DNA of 64,000 nt from Psychrilyobacter piezotolerans (GCF_003391055.1 NZ_QUAJ01000009.1:39175-103174); one strand, 5' to 3'; shown: positions 54,033 to 63,688, numbered from the stretch's first letter. The notes: a model not told the origin generated them from the letters alone. Numbers and translations are program-made.

Positions 54033-55076
54033 ATGAAAGTAAGTATAGTAGTTCCAATTTATAATGCAGAAAAATATTTGGAAAAATGTATTGAATCAAT
54101 TATAAATCAAAGTTTTAAGGATTTTGAACTTATTTTAGTTAATGACGGCTCTACAGATAAGAGTTTAAATGTATGTAATAAATATAAGAATAGAGACAGT
54201 AGAATAAGGGTGATTGATAAGGAAAATGAGGGATCAATATTAACTAGAAGGAGAGGAGTAAATTTAGCCGAAGGGAAATATCTGATGTTTTCTGATGCTG
54301 ATGACTATGTTGAAAAAGAAAGTCTAAAAAAAATGGTAGATGAAGCCGAAAAACATGATTTAGATATAGTAATAGGAAATAACTGTCAATTCCTAGATAG
54401 ATTTTCAATTATAAAGAGAAATTATATTTATTTTAAAGAAAATAAAATTATAGTTGGAGATAAAATAAGAACAGATATTGCATCGGCATACTTGCATGGG
54501 GATCCTTTTCCTGCAAGTTTATTTGGAAAGTTGTATAAAAGTGAATTGATAAAAAAATCGGGGAAATATCTCAAAAATATCGAGTTTTTCGGGGATGATT
54601 TGTACTTGAACCTAGAAGTATTTTTAAAAGCTAAGAAAATAAAGATCATAACCGATAATGTTTATAACTATAGATATGGCGGAAATACAAGTAGATATAT
54701 GAGCTATATGTTTAGTGATGTGGTTAATGGATATAAGATACAAAAAGAAGTGATCGAAGAGTTTTACCAAGATAGTAGAGAGAAAAGATATGGAGGGATT
54801 AGTATATTGCTTTTAAAGTTCTTAAAAGCCTGTATAGAGAATTGTTTTGCAGGCAAATTACCTAAAAGAGAAATAGAAAGCTCAATTTTGAAATATTTAA
54901 GCGATGAAAATATTATAGAAGCAAGTAAAAATAAAGATTCAATTAAATGTTTTACCAAGGAATTCATAGGAGCCATTAAAGATAAAGATATTGGTTATTT
55001 TTATGAAAAAATTAATGGCGAATATAAAAAGAAATTTTTATTTAGAAAACTTAAGTATATTGTTTCAAAGCTATAA
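54033..55076 (+). CDS. glycosyltransferase family 2 protein, duplicate A
   Basis: A 347-residue GT2. VSIVVPIYNAEKYLEKCIES, LVNDGSTDKSLNV and FSDADDYVEKESL (DxD) are canonical. The C-terminal half (about 110-347) is specific to this kind of capsule enzyme. A second copy at 55388 is about 90% identical over its whole length and has the same 25-base upstream segment (AACTTT..GTGAGGAGGAGTAT). This copy lacks four residues near 132 (SSKN in the other). Specificity unknown. Confidence 0.9.
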   Translation: MKVSIVVPIYNAEKYLEKCIESIINQSFKDFELILVNDGSTDKSLNVCNKYKNRDSRIRVIDKENEGSILTRRRGVNLAEGKYLMFSDADDYVEKESLKKMVDEAEKHDLDIVIGNNCQFLDRFSIIKRNYIYFKENKIIVGDKIRTDIASAYLHGDPFPASLFGKLYKSELIKKSGKYLKNIEFFGDDLYLNLEVFLKAKKIKIITDNVYNYRYGGNTSRYMSYMFSDVVNGYKIQKEVIEEFYQDSREKRYGGISILLLKFLKACIENCFAGKLPKREIESSILKYLSDENIIEASKNKDSIKCFTKEFIGAIKDKDIGYFYEKINGEYKKKFLFRKLKYIVSKL

Positions 55077-55139
55077 GGGTTTATTAGGATAATATTAATA
55101 ATTGAATTCAATAAAGATTTAGGTGTGGGAGGTTTAAGA

Positions 55140-55196
55140 ATGAAGGATAACCCTTTAATAAGCATAATAACAGTATGCTATAACAGTGAGCACTGA
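55140..55196 (+). pseudogene. truncated start of a GT2 gene
   Basis: Preceded by GGGAGG, the frame reads MKDNPLISIITVCYNSEH then stops at the junction with transposase-like sequence. It is the N-terminal 18 residues of another GT2 gene cut by a transposon event. Confidence 0.7.
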
Positions 55197-55335
55197 TGCA
55201 TCTTTAAATTCTAAGAGAATAATAGAATACTATGGTCGTAGATGGGAAATTGAAGTCATTTCTTATGTATATAAAAAAGCTTTGTCTGGAGGAAAGTTAG
55301 AGGAACTTTATGAAGAATTTAGAGTTCCTGCTTAA
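55192..55335 (+). pseudogene. C-terminal remnant of a DDE transposase
   Basis: 48 codons beginning TDASLNSKRIIEYYGRRWEI and ending EELYEEFRVPA-stop. The YxxRWxIEV pattern is the conserved E region of IS4-like DDE transposases. It lacks a start, and lies exactly between the truncated GT2 and the second GT2 copy, which suggests that a transposon was involved in the duplication. Confidence 0.65.
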
Positions 55336-55387
55336 ATTTGCACAAGTTGAGTTAATTAATTTTTTAAACTCTAGTGAGGAGGAGTAT

Positions 55388-56440
55388 ATGAAAGTAAGTA
55401 TAGTAGTTCCAATTTATAATGCAGAAAAATATTTAGAAAAATGTATTGGATCAATTATAAATCAAAGTTTTAAGGATTTTGAACTTATTTTAGTTAATGA
55501 CGGTTCTACAGATAATAGTTTAAATGTATGTAATAAATATAAGAATAAAGACAGCAGAATAAGAGTGATTGATAAGGAAAATGAGGGATCAATATTAACT
55601 AGAAGGAGAGGAGTAAATTTAGCTAAAGGAAAATATCTGATGTTTTGTGATTCTGATGACTATGTTGAAAAAGAAAGTCTAAAAAAATTGGTAGATGAAG
55701 CCGAAAAACATGATTTAGATATAGTAATAGGAAATACCTGTAAATTTATAGATAGATTTTCAATTATAAAAAGAAGTAGCAAAAATAATATTTATTTTAA
55801 AGAAAATAAAATTATAGTTGGAGATAAAATAAGAACAGATATTGCATCGGCATACTTACATGGGCATCCTTTCCCTGCAAGTTTAGTTGGAAAGTTGTAT
55901 AGAAGTGAATTGATAAAAAAATCGGGGAAATATCTCAAAAATATCGAGTTTTTGGGTGAGGATCTGTACTTGAACCTAGAAGTATTTTTAAAAGCTAAGA
56001 AGATAAAGATCATAACCGATAATGTTTATAACTATAGATATGGCGGAAATACAAATGGATATATGAGCTATATGTTTAGTGATGCTGTCAATGGATATAA
56101 GATACAAAAAGAAGTGATCGAAGAGTTTTACCAAGATAGTAGAGAGAAAAGATATGGAGGGATTAGCATAATGCTTTTAAATTACTTAAAAACCTGTATA
56201 GAAAATTGTTTTGTAGGCAAATTACCTAAAAGAGAAATAGAAAGCTCAATTTTGAAATACTTAAGCGATGAAAATATTATAGAAGCAAGTGAAAATAAAG
56301 GTTCGATTAAATATTTTACCAAGGAATTCATAGGAGCCATTAAAGATAAAGATGTCGGTTTTTTTTATGAAAAAATTAATGGCGAATATAAAAAGAAATT
56401 TTTATTTAGAAAACTTAAGTATATTATTTCAAAGCTATAA
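55388..56440 (+). CDS. glycosyltransferase family 2 protein, duplicate B
   Basis: A 350-residue near-copy of the enzyme at 54033. Same GT2 motifs, with FCDSDDYVEKESL as the DxD segment. ATG 55388 is chosen because it matches the duplicate's start and its GAGGAGGAG site; the longer frame from 55310 runs through the transposase scar. Differences between the copies concentrate at ~125-160 (CKFIDRFSIIKRSSKNN versus CQFLDRFSIIKRN, GHPFPASLVG versus GDPFPASLFG), which could alter acceptor choice. It is followed by GT4 after 12 bases. Confidence 0.9.
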   Translation: MKVSIVVPIYNAEKYLEKCIGSIINQSFKDFELILVNDGSTDNSLNVCNKYKNKDSRIRVIDKENEGSILTRRRGVNLAKGKYLMFCDSDDYVEKESLKKLVDEAEKHDLDIVIGNTCKFIDRFSIIKRSSKNNIYFKENKIIVGDKIRTDIASAYLHGHPFPASLVGKLYRSELIKKSGKYLKNIEFLGEDLYLNLEVFLKAKKIKIITDNVYNYRYGGNTNGYMSYMFSDAVNGYKIQKEVIEEFYQDSREKRYGGISIMLLNYLKTCIENCFVGKLPKREIESSILKYLSDENIIEASENKGSIKYFTKEFIGAIKDKDVGFFYEKINGEYKKKFLFRKLKYIISKL

Positions 56441-56452
56441 GGGTGAATTAAT

Positions 56453-57574
56453 ATGAGTGATAAAATTAAAGTTTTACATGTTGTTGGAACAATGAATATG
56501 GGGGGAGCGGAAACAATGCTTATGAATTTATACAGGAATATAGATAGAAAAAAGATTGAATTTTCATTCCTTCAATATGTAGATAATGGATCCTATTATG
56601 ATGATGAAATTATAAAACTTGGTGGGAAAATAATAAGATTAAAGCCAGTTCGAGAAAGAGGGGTATTAAAAGCTATATCAGATTTAAAGAGTGTTATTGA
56701 AAAAGAAAAATATGATGTTGTTCATGCACATACATTATTTAATTGTGGAATAGCAATGATCGCAGCTAAGAGAGCAGGAGTAAAGATAAGAATCTCACAT
56801 GCTCATACAAGTCAAGAAACTAACTTTGGATTGGTAAAAAAAATATATTATTTATTTATGAATTTGATGATAAAATATGCAACTACAAAATATGTCGGTG
56901 TTAGTGAAGGAGCGGGTAAATTTTTGTTTGGAAACTCTATTGTTAATTCCAATAAATATAGTTTTTTACCTAATTTTATTGAATATAAAACTATATTAAA
57001 TAATTCTAATAGAAAATCAATAAGACAGGAATTAGGTGTTGATAAAAATGAATTTGTTATTGGAAATGTAGGCAGATTTATTCCTCTAAAAAATCAGAAA
57101 CTTATAATAGAGATTGCAAAGAAATTAAAATCCAATAATGAAAAAATTAAAGTCTTGTTAGTTGGTGATGGAGATGAAAGAGAAAACTTATTAGCTTTAG
57201 TTAGAAAATATAATTTAGAAAAAGAAGTTATTTTTACAGGATATCGAACAGACACGGATAATTTGTTGGGTGCTATGGATATATTTATTTTTCCATCATT
57301 ATTTGAAGGCTTTGGGATGGTTGGGGTTGAAGCACAAGTTGCTGGATTACCTTGCATTGTTTCGAGCAACCTTCCAAAAGAAATTGATTTAGAATTGGGA
57401 TTGATAGAAAGAGTAAGTTTAAACGATGCTGTTGAAAAATGGGTTGATGCAGTAACGAGTAAAAAAGATAAAAGAGAATTGGATAAAAGAAAAATAGAAA
57501 AAGCTCTAGTTGACGTAAGTTTTACAAAAGAAAAGATAATAGAAGAATTTTATAAATTATACGAAATTATTTAA
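56453..57574 (+). CDS. glycosyltransferase family 4 protein (EpsF-like)
   Basis: A 373-residue GT4 typical of capsule clusters. VLHVVGTMNMGGAETMLMNLYRN at the start, VVHAHTLFNCGIAMIAA and SHAHTSQETNF for the acceptor side, and IFPSLFEGFGMVGVEAQVAG as the E(x7)E donor motif. Sugar unknown. GGGTGAATTA lies just upstream; 14 bases from the next gene. Confidence 0.9.
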   Translation: MSDKIKVLHVVGTMNMGGAETMLMNLYRNIDRKKIEFSFLQYVDNGSYYDDEIIKLGGKIIRLKPVRERGVLKAISDLKSVIEKEKYDVVHAHTLFNCGIAMIAAKRAGVKIRISHAHTSQETNFGLVKKIYYLFMNLMIKYATTKYVGVSEGAGKFLFGNSIVNSNKYSFLPNFIEYKTILNNSNRKSIRQELGVDKNEFVIGNVGRFIPLKNQKLIIEIAKKLKSNNEKIKVLLVGDGDERENLLALVRKYNLEKEVIFTGYRTDTDNLLGAMDIFIFPSLFEGFGMVGVEAQVAGLPCIVSSNLPKEIDLELGLIERVSLNDAVEKWVDAVTSKKDKRELDKRKIEKALVDVSFTKEKIIEEFYKLYEII

Positions 57575-57588
57575 AGTGGAGGAAATCT

Positions 57589-58776
57589 ATGAATAAAATA
57601 TTGATTTCGTCTTTCGATATGCAAGTAGGAGGGGTAGAACGAAGTCTAATTAGTATGTTAAACAACTTTGATTATAATAATAACGAGGTTGATCTCATAC
57701 TCTATAGTCATACAGGGGATTTTATGGAGCTTTTACCGAGTACCCCAAATCTTCTCCCTGAGATAAAAAAATATAAAACATTTAGGCAAGGGATAGGGAA
57801 GGTGATAAAGGAAGGAAATATTGGAATAGGGCTGGGAAGATTAATAGCAAAGAAAAAGGGGATAAAAAATCAAAGAAAAAATAAAACTAATAATGAGGAT
57901 TACTCACAGATGCAATATATGTGGAAATATACTCTTCCATACCTACCTAAGATAGAAAAAAAATACGATGTAGCAATCAGCTATCTTTGGCCGCATTATT
58001 TTGTAGCTGAAAAGGTAAATGCTAAAACAAAGATAGCTTGGATACATACAGATTATTCCAATATAAGGACAGATATAGAGTTGGATCTAGATATGTGGAA
58101 TAAATTTAATTATATAGTTTCTATATCGGATTCTGTGACAACTTCTTTTTTAGTCAAGTATCCATCTTTAAAAGATAAAATTATTCTGATAGAAAATATA
58201 ACATCACCTGAATTTATACAAAAAATGTCTGAAGAAGAGTTAGAAGAAGACGTATTCAAGGAAAACTTCAATTTACTTTCTGTGGCAAGGTTATCCCATG
58301 CAAAGGGAATAGATAACGGAGTAAGGGCTTTAAAGATACTCCATGACAGAGGTTATAAAGATATTAAGTGGTACGTCATAGGATACGGTGGGGATGAAGA
58401 GATGATAAAAAGCCTAATAAAAGAAAATCAACTGGAAGACAGCTTTATAGTATTGGGTAAAAAGATAAATCCCTATCCATATATGAAAAAATGTGATATT
58501 TATGTACAGCCTTCAAGATATGAAGGGAAAGCTGTAACCGTAACAGAGGCACAGATCCTGGGAAAACCCATTGTTGTAACAAACTACCCTACTGCGAAAA
58601 GTCAGGTGAAAGATGGTATAGATGGCTATATTACAGAGATGGGATCTGAAGGGATAGCCGATGGAATAGAAAAACTTTATCTGGGCAAAGAATTAAGAGA
58701 AAAATTAGCGGAAAACTGCAGGGATACGGACTATGGAAATAATGAAGAGTTAGAAAAACTATATAATATAATTTAG
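57589..58776 (+). CDS. glycosyltransferase family 4 protein
   Basis: A 395-residue GT4. SSFDMQVGGVERSLISML at the start, IAWIHTDYSNIRTD, and VQPSRYEGKAVTVTEAQILGKPIVV as the donor-site motif. The C-terminal part resembles the isolated fragment at 61558, so that fragment came from a related gene. AGTGGAGG precedes the ATG. Specificity unknown. Confidence 0.9.
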   Translation: MNKILISSFDMQVGGVERSLISMLNNFDYNNNEVDLILYSHTGDFMELLPSTPNLLPEIKKYKTFRQGIGKVIKEGNIGIGLGRLIAKKKGIKNQRKNKTNNEDYSQMQYMWKYTLPYLPKIEKKYDVAISYLWPHYFVAEKVNAKTKIAWIHTDYSNIRTDIELDLDMWNKFNYIVSISDSVTTSFLVKYPSLKDKIILIENITSPEFIQKMSEEELEEDVFKENFNLLSVARLSHAKGIDNGVRALKILHDRGYKDIKWYVIGYGGDEEMIKSLIKENQLEDSFIVLGKKINPYPYMKKCDIYVQPSRYEGKAVTVTEAQILGKPIVVTNYPTAKSQVKDGIDGYITEMGSEGIADGIEKLYLGKELREKLAENCRDTDYGNNEELEKLYNII

Positions 58777-58789
58777 GGGGTGAAATAGC

Positions 58790-59752
58790 ATGAAGATGAT
58801 ATCAGTGTTAGATACAAGTGTATGTACAAGAAATGTGGGAGATGAAATAATTATGGAGTGTGTAAAATCACAACTTAGAGATATTTTTCCTAGAACAATG
58901 TTTTTAAAAGTTCCAACTCATGAGAGGGTTACAAAAATAAGCTCTATTAAGATGAGGGAGACAGAAATAGGATTTGTAGGAGGTACAAATTTATTAGCAT
59001 TTAATATGTGCTATCCAATAAATCAATGGAATATACATCTATGGAATATTAAAAATTTTAGTAATAATGATATAGTATTGATGGGAGTAGGTAGTCAAAA
59101 TTATGGAGATAAAATCAATTGGTATACCAAATTGCTATATAAAAAAGTACTAACACCTAAATATTTACACTCTGTAAGAGATAGTTATACAGAAAATATG
59201 CTTAAAAAAATGGGTATAAATAATGTAATTAATACAGGGTGTCCTACTTTATGGTCATTAACTGAAAAACATTGTGAAAATATACCTACTAGAAAATCCA
59301 AAAATGTAATATGTACTTTTACTGATTACAGGAAAGATATCGATAAAGATAAGGAATTAGCAGAAATATTATTTAAAAATTACGAAAATGTATATTGTTG
59401 GATACAAGGATCGAATGATTTTGATTATATAAAATCTATCTCAGATAAATTTATATTAGTTGATCCCCATTTGGAAGAGTATGATAGGATATTAGAATCG
59501 GATATAGATTTAGACTATGTTGGAACTAGACTACATGCAGGTATTAGAGCTATGCAAAAAGGAAGAAGAACTATAATACTATCTATTGACAATAGAGCAA
59601 GAGAGATGGGGAAAGATTATAATATGAATGTTTTAGATAGAACGGACATAGATAAATTAGAAAAATATATACATAGTGAATTTAAAACTAATATAAAATT
59701 AAACATAGATAATATAAACATGTGGAAAAACCAATTTAATAAGAAGGAGTGA
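58790..59752 (+). CDS. polysaccharide pyruvyl transferase family protein
   Basis: A 320-residue member of the CsaB/WcaK-like family, which adds ketal-linked pyruvate from phosphoenolpyruvate to sugars of surface polymers. Features: CTRNVGDEIIMECVKSQL (the NxGD entry), GFVGGTNLL, VRDSYTENMLKKMGI (the family's R-D-x-Y/S motif), and DYVGTRLHAGIRAMQKG with the conserved RLHxxI. Pyruvylation makes the polymer acidic. It is five bases from the PP-loop gene, so the two probably act together. Confidence 0.88.
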   Translation: MKMISVLDTSVCTRNVGDEIIMECVKSQLRDIFPRTMFLKVPTHERVTKISSIKMRETEIGFVGGTNLLAFNMCYPINQWNIHLWNIKNFSNNDIVLMGVGSQNYGDKINWYTKLLYKKVLTPKYLHSVRDSYTENMLKKMGINNVINTGCPTLWSLTEKHCENIPTRKSKNVICTFTDYRKDIDKDKELAEILFKNYENVYCWIQGSNDFDYIKSISDKFILVDPHLEEYDRILESDIDLDYVGTRLHAGIRAMQKGRRTIILSIDNRAREMGKDYNMNVLDRTDIDKLEKYIHSEFKTNIKLNIDNINMWKNQFNKKE

Positions 59753-59756
59753 TTAT

Positions 59757-61031
59757 ATGAAAACTCAAGGACATGTTAGGTTAGATAAAGTAGATATAAT
59801 AGGAAATAGAATAGATTATTTTTTTTCAGTATCAGATGACCTTAAAAAGTTTTTTGAAGATGAACTTCATATGTTTGTAGAGTATGAAGAAAATATTGAA
59901 AATATCCCACTAAGCATATTAGTAATACCATTTGTAGCAAATATTATGCCTTTAATGTGGATTACAAATTGTATTTTATGGATAGAAGAAATTGACAGAG
60001 AGTATTATGATTCACTTAAACAAATAAAAAATGCATATCAAGATATGTATTTTAGCTATAAACTAGGTGGAGTAATAGTTCCAGTAAAAGTCATTACCAA
60101 TAAATATGAAGTGAAGAGACCAGCAGCACAATTATTTAGTGGAGGATTAGATTCAATAGCAACATGTATAAGGATTGTTGGCAAAAACCCTTTATTAATA
60201 AATATATATGGCTGGTATAAGAATAAGATTATACAAAATGATGTATTCGATTCAGATAAAAAAAATATAACAGATTTCGGCATAAAAAATAACCTTGAAA
60301 CGAAGTTTGTAAAGTCAAATTTTGCTACTTTTATTATTTCAAAAGAAGTAGATAAAAAGTATAGTAAAAAATTAAAAAGTTCATGGTGGTTTGGTTTACA
60401 ACATGGAATGTCATTTATAGGACATGCTATACCATTAGCATATAAATATAATGTAGAAAATATATATATTGCTAGTAGTTATTCTTTAGGAGAAGAAAGA
60501 GGTTCTTGTTCATCTGATCCAGTAGTAGATATAGAAATTAAATATTCTTCGGGAGGAGTTATACATGATGGGTTTGAATTAATTAGACAAGATAAAATAA
60601 GGTTAGTTGTCAAAAAACAAAATGAAATAAATGATAAGTATACTCTTAGGGTGTGCTCGTTTAATGACAGAAACTGTTGTAAATGCGAAAAATGCTTTAG
60701 AACTATTTTAGGATTAGTAGCTGAAGGCAAGAGCAAAAAAGAACTAGAGCAATTTGATTTTTATATTGACAAAGAATTAAAAGAACATTTTAGTGAATTA
60801 ATGGATGAAAAAATACATTTATTTGGTGTAGATGAAGAATATAATGATTATTGGATTGATATAAAAAAAAGAATATTAGAAAACAAAAATAATATAACTG
60901 AAGAGGAATTTGTGAAGTGGTTTTTGGGTTATAACTTTTTTAAACAAAGAAAAAGAGCTGTACTAAGGTATAGGATAACTAATATAGTTCCTATATTAAA
61001 AAGAAAAATATTTGGAGAAAATAAACAATAA
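59757..61031 (+). CDS. PP-loop (QueC/adenine nucleotide alpha hydrolase-like) protein of unknown function
   Basis: A 424-residue protein with an ATP pyrophosphatase P-loop FSGGLDSIATC (about 125-135) and a cysteine cluster NCCKCEKCFRT (about 303-313) as in QueC/TtcA-type enzymes. In between lie a GYQ-like LINIYGWY, KFVKSNFA and SSYSLGEERGSCSSDP segments. Such proteins activate a carbonyl or carboxyl group with ATP and attach an amine or thiol. It is not a clear WbpG/PseA amidotransferase, which has a different layout. Placed directly after the pyruvyl transferase gene, a role in modifying a sugar acid (for example amide formation) is an inference. Confidence 0.75.
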   Translation: MKTQGHVRLDKVDIIGNRIDYFFSVSDDLKKFFEDELHMFVEYEENIENIPLSILVIPFVANIMPLMWITNCILWIEEIDREYYDSLKQIKNAYQDMYFSYKLGGVIVPVKVITNKYEVKRPAAQLFSGGLDSIATCIRIVGKNPLLINIYGWYKNKIIQNDVFDSDKKNITDFGIKNNLETKFVKSNFATFIISKEVDKKYSKKLKSSWWFGLQHGMSFIGHAIPLAYKYNVENIYIASSYSLGEERGSCSSDPVVDIEIKYSSGGVIHDGFELIRQDKIRLVVKKQNEINDKYTLRVCSFNDRNCCKCEKCFRTILGLVAEGKSKKELEQFDFYIDKELKEHFSELMDEKIHLFGVDEEYNDYWIDIKKRILENKNNITEEEFVKWFLGYNFFKQRKRAVLRYRITNIVPILKRKIFGENKQ

Positions 61032-61033
61032 GA

Positions 61034-61550
61034 GTAAGAAATTCTATTAACAATATGGTATTTGGAATAGGAAGTCAAATAATAAGTAGTATTTTAGCAT
61101 TTATTACTCCTAATATATATATTAGGAGTTGAATATTTAGGGATAGAAGGATTATTTACTGATATATTATCTATTTTATCATTAACAAATCTAGGGATAG
61201 AGTCAGCGATTATATTTAGCCTATATAAACCACTTAATAGAAATAAAAGGATACATGGATTTATATGGAAAAGCATATAGAACTATAGGTGCAATAGTAT
61301 TAATATTAATACTAATTCCATGCTTACCTTATATTATAAAAACTGATATAGGAATAAAAGAAAACATAATATATATATACACTATGTTTTTGTGAAATTC
61401 AAGCATTTCATACTTCTATGTATATAAACATTCAGTACTTAGAACTAGTCAGCAAGTTTACTTAATTTCTAAAACACACACTTATTTTATTTTTATATCC
61501 AATATTTTACAAATAATTTCACTTGTTGCATTTAATTTGATAATCTAGGA
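61034..61550 (+). pseudogene. broken Wzx-type flippase
   Basis: Pieces of one Wzx-like protein in several frames: VRNSINNMVFGIGSQIISS, then GVEYLGIEGLFTDILSILSL with IIFSLYKPLNRN, then DLYGKAYRTIGAIV and further hydrophobic pieces, up to about 61550. The second block aligns with LDYLGVNGILSSILSM in the intact flippase at 61956. There is no start codon, at least three frameshifts and a truncated end. It seems to be an older flippase that was replaced. Confidence 0.75.
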
Positions 61551-61557
61551 ATTATTA

Positions 61558-61827
61558 GGAGTAAAATCCGACCCTTATCCATTTATAAAAAACTGTGATA
61601 TATATGTTCAAAGCTCCGGATTTGAGGGGTTTGATATTACAATTGCAGAGGCAAGAATACTTAACAAACCAGTAGTAGCAACGGAATTTAATGCTGTATA
61701 TGATCAGATGGTCAATGGAAAAAATGCATTAGTAGTTGAAATGAGTTTAAACGGAATTTATGAGGGAATAAAAAGGCTTGTTGAAGAGAATGAATTAAAA
61801 AAAATTTATCATTTGATAGAAAACTAA
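61558..61827 (+). pseudogene. C-terminal fragment of a GT4 glycosyltransferase
   Basis: 89 codons with no start, reading SDPYPFIKNCDIYVQSSGFE, then TIAEARILNKPVVATEF. It carries the E(x7)E donor motif and resembles the end of the gene at 57589 (PYPYMKKCDIYVQPSRYEG). The rest of the gene is missing; the fragment directly follows the broken flippase. Confidence 0.75.
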
Positions 61828-61833
61828 AATGAG

Positions 61834-61959
61834 ATGCCTAAGGATAAATATAAGATAACTATATTAATGTTAGAGAAATATGGAGATTTTTTAGAAAATA
61901 TTCCTAAGGATGTTGAAGTTAAATATTTAGAAAATTTATTAAAAAGGATTAAATTATGA
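61834..61959 (+). pseudogene. N-terminal-type fragment of another GT4 gene
   Basis: 41 codons (MPKDKYKITILMLEKYGDFL, then ENIPKDVEVKYL) resemble the acceptor-domain opening of EpsF-like enzymes, but without the usual start (VLxxxxxMxxGGxE) and without the remainder. It overlaps the start of the intact flippase by ATGA. Confidence 0.6.
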
Positions 61960-63551
61960 GAATTGAAAATTCAATAAAAAATATATATATGAGTTTATTA
62001 ACCCAGGTAATAATAACAATTCTAGGCTTTATATCAAGGAAGATATTTTTAGATAATCTTGGATTAGATTATTTAGGTGTTAATGGAATATTGTCTAGTA
62101 TTCTTTCTATGATGAGTTTAGTGGAAGGTGGAATAGGATCAAGTATAGTCTATAATTTGTATAAGCCGTTAGCTGAAAATAAGGAAGAAGAAGTTATAGC
62201 ATTAGTTCAATTATTTAAAAAGTTATACAGTATACTAGCTTTAGTTATATTTGGATTAAGTTTATTAGTATATCCATTTATAGGTTTTGTAATGAAGGGA
62301 AATAAGGGAGTTTCATTTATAGGAATAATTTATTTTATATTTGTTTTCAAGAATATGATAAGTTATTTAAATGCACATAAATGGGCGCTAATAAGTGTAG
62401 ATCAAAAGGAGTATATTTTAGCCAAATATAATTTGGGTTTTTATATAATAACAACGATAGTTAAAATAATGGTTTTAACAATAACTCAAAATTATATATT
62501 ATATCTATCGATAGAAGTTGGAATATTTATAATTCAAAATATTTACAATGGAGCTATTGTAAATAAAAGATATTCTTATATAAAAACTAAGAAAAAATAT
62601 GAAGTTGATAAGGCAACAAAAGAAAATTTAATAATGAATGTAAAAGCAATATTTTTACATAATATAGGGATTTGGATTGTTTTTGGAACGGATAATTTGC
62701 TAATCGGTGGATTTATAGGTGTTGTAACTGTGGGACTATATTCAAATTATACAATGATTATAGGACAATTAAGAACATTATTAACTCCGATTATTGATAG
62801 TATTGGTGCGAGTGTTGGAAATCTTGTTGCAACTGAAAGTAAAGATAAAAGTTTTAAGATTTTTAAAATAATTTATTTGATTAACTTCTGGATATATTCA
62901 TTTACTGTAATATTTTTATACAATCTTCTGGAACCATTTATAAATTGGTGGTTAGACAGAGGGCTTTTATTGAATAAATTAGCATTTGTTTTTATATTGA
63001 TTAATTTATATATAACGGGATTGAGAGAATCTATTCTTATGTTTAAAAATAAAGCAGGAATATTTACTCAGGATAAATATATGCCATTAGTAGAATCAAT
63101 AATAAATCTAGGAACTTCTTTAATGTTAATTAAATATTTCGGATTAGCAGGAATATTTATGGGGACGACTATAAGTACAATCGTAATTCCGTTCTGGATT
63201 CAACCAAATTTAGTTTATAAGTATGTGTTTAATAAATCCTCAATAGAGTATTTTAAAAAATATGTTTTTTATATAGTTTTAACTTTAGGAGTTGGAACTT
63301 TAACTACTTATCTATGTAACTTCATAGAGAAGGGGAGTTTGTTAGCTCTAGTCATAAGAGGATCAATATGCGTATTTGTAGTCAATTTAACTTATTTAAT
63401 AATATTTTTTAAATCGGAAGAATTTCAATACCTACTAGGAATTGTAAAAAATATTGTGGGAAGCAAAATTAAAAAAAATCAAACCGTGAAAATAAAATTA
63501 AAAAGTTTTAAGCTAATCTTAAAGAAAACAAAAAAAAGAAAGGATATTTAA
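61956..63551 (+). CDS. Wzx-type polysaccharide flippase
   Basis: A 531-residue MOP-superfamily exporter with about fourteen hydrophobic segments. The start RIENSIKNIYMSLLTQVIIT and the GLDYLGVNGILSSILSM loop are typical of the RfbX/Wzx (MATE-like) branch. It turns the completed lipid-linked repeat unit to the outer side of the inner membrane, where the EpsG-type polymerase works. The C-terminus ends in a basic tail. It has replaced the broken flippase just upstream. Last intact gene of the locus. Confidence 0.92.
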   Translation: MRIENSIKNIYMSLLTQVIITILGFISRKIFLDNLGLDYLGVNGILSSILSMMSLVEGGIGSSIVYNLYKPLAENKEEEVIALVQLFKKLYSILALVIFGLSLLVYPFIGFVMKGNKGVSFIGIIYFIFVFKNMISYLNAHKWALISVDQKEYILAKYNLGFYIITTIVKIMVLTITQNYILYLSIEVGIFIIQNIYNGAIVNKRYSYIKTKKKYEVDKATKENLIMNVKAIFLHNIGIWIVFGTDNLLIGGFIGVVTVGLYSNYTMIIGQLRTLLTPIIDSIGASVGNLVATESKDKSFKIFKIIYLINFWIYSFTVIFLYNLLEPFINWWLDRGLLLNKLAFVFILINLYITGLRESILMFKNKAGIFTQDKYMPLVESIINLGTSLMLIKYFGLAGIFMGTTISTIVIPFWIQPNLVYKYVFNKSSIEYFKKYVFYIVLTLGVGTLTTYLCNFIEKGSLLALVIRGSICVFVVNLTYLIIFFKSEEFQYLLGIVKNIVGSKIKKNQTVKIKLKSFKLILKKTKKRKDI

Positions 63552-63553
63552 AA

Positions 63554-63688
63554 ATGGATTTTATTTTTTTATGGTCATGGCTAAATATGATGGTAAAAAT
63601 TTTAAATGTTGGATTATCAAAAGAAGAGCATCACTTTAGGTGTATTATTGAAACAAGTACACCACCTAAAATAAAAAATCCCTCATAA
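63554..63688 (+). CDS. small hypothetical protein or gene fragment (44 residues)
   Basis: An ATG three bases behind the flippase stop opens a 44-codon frame (MDFIFLWSWLNMMVKILNVG...STPPKIKNPS). AAAGGA lies upstream. I do not recognise it; low complexity near the end and the position among fragments suggest a remnant. Confidence 0.3.
   Translation: MDFIFLWSWLNMMVKILNVGLSKEEHHFRCIIETSTPPKIKNPS

Noticed and set aside
55310..55387. N-terminal extension of the second GT2 copy
   Set aside because: It runs through the transposase scar; the duplicate at 54033 shows the true start.
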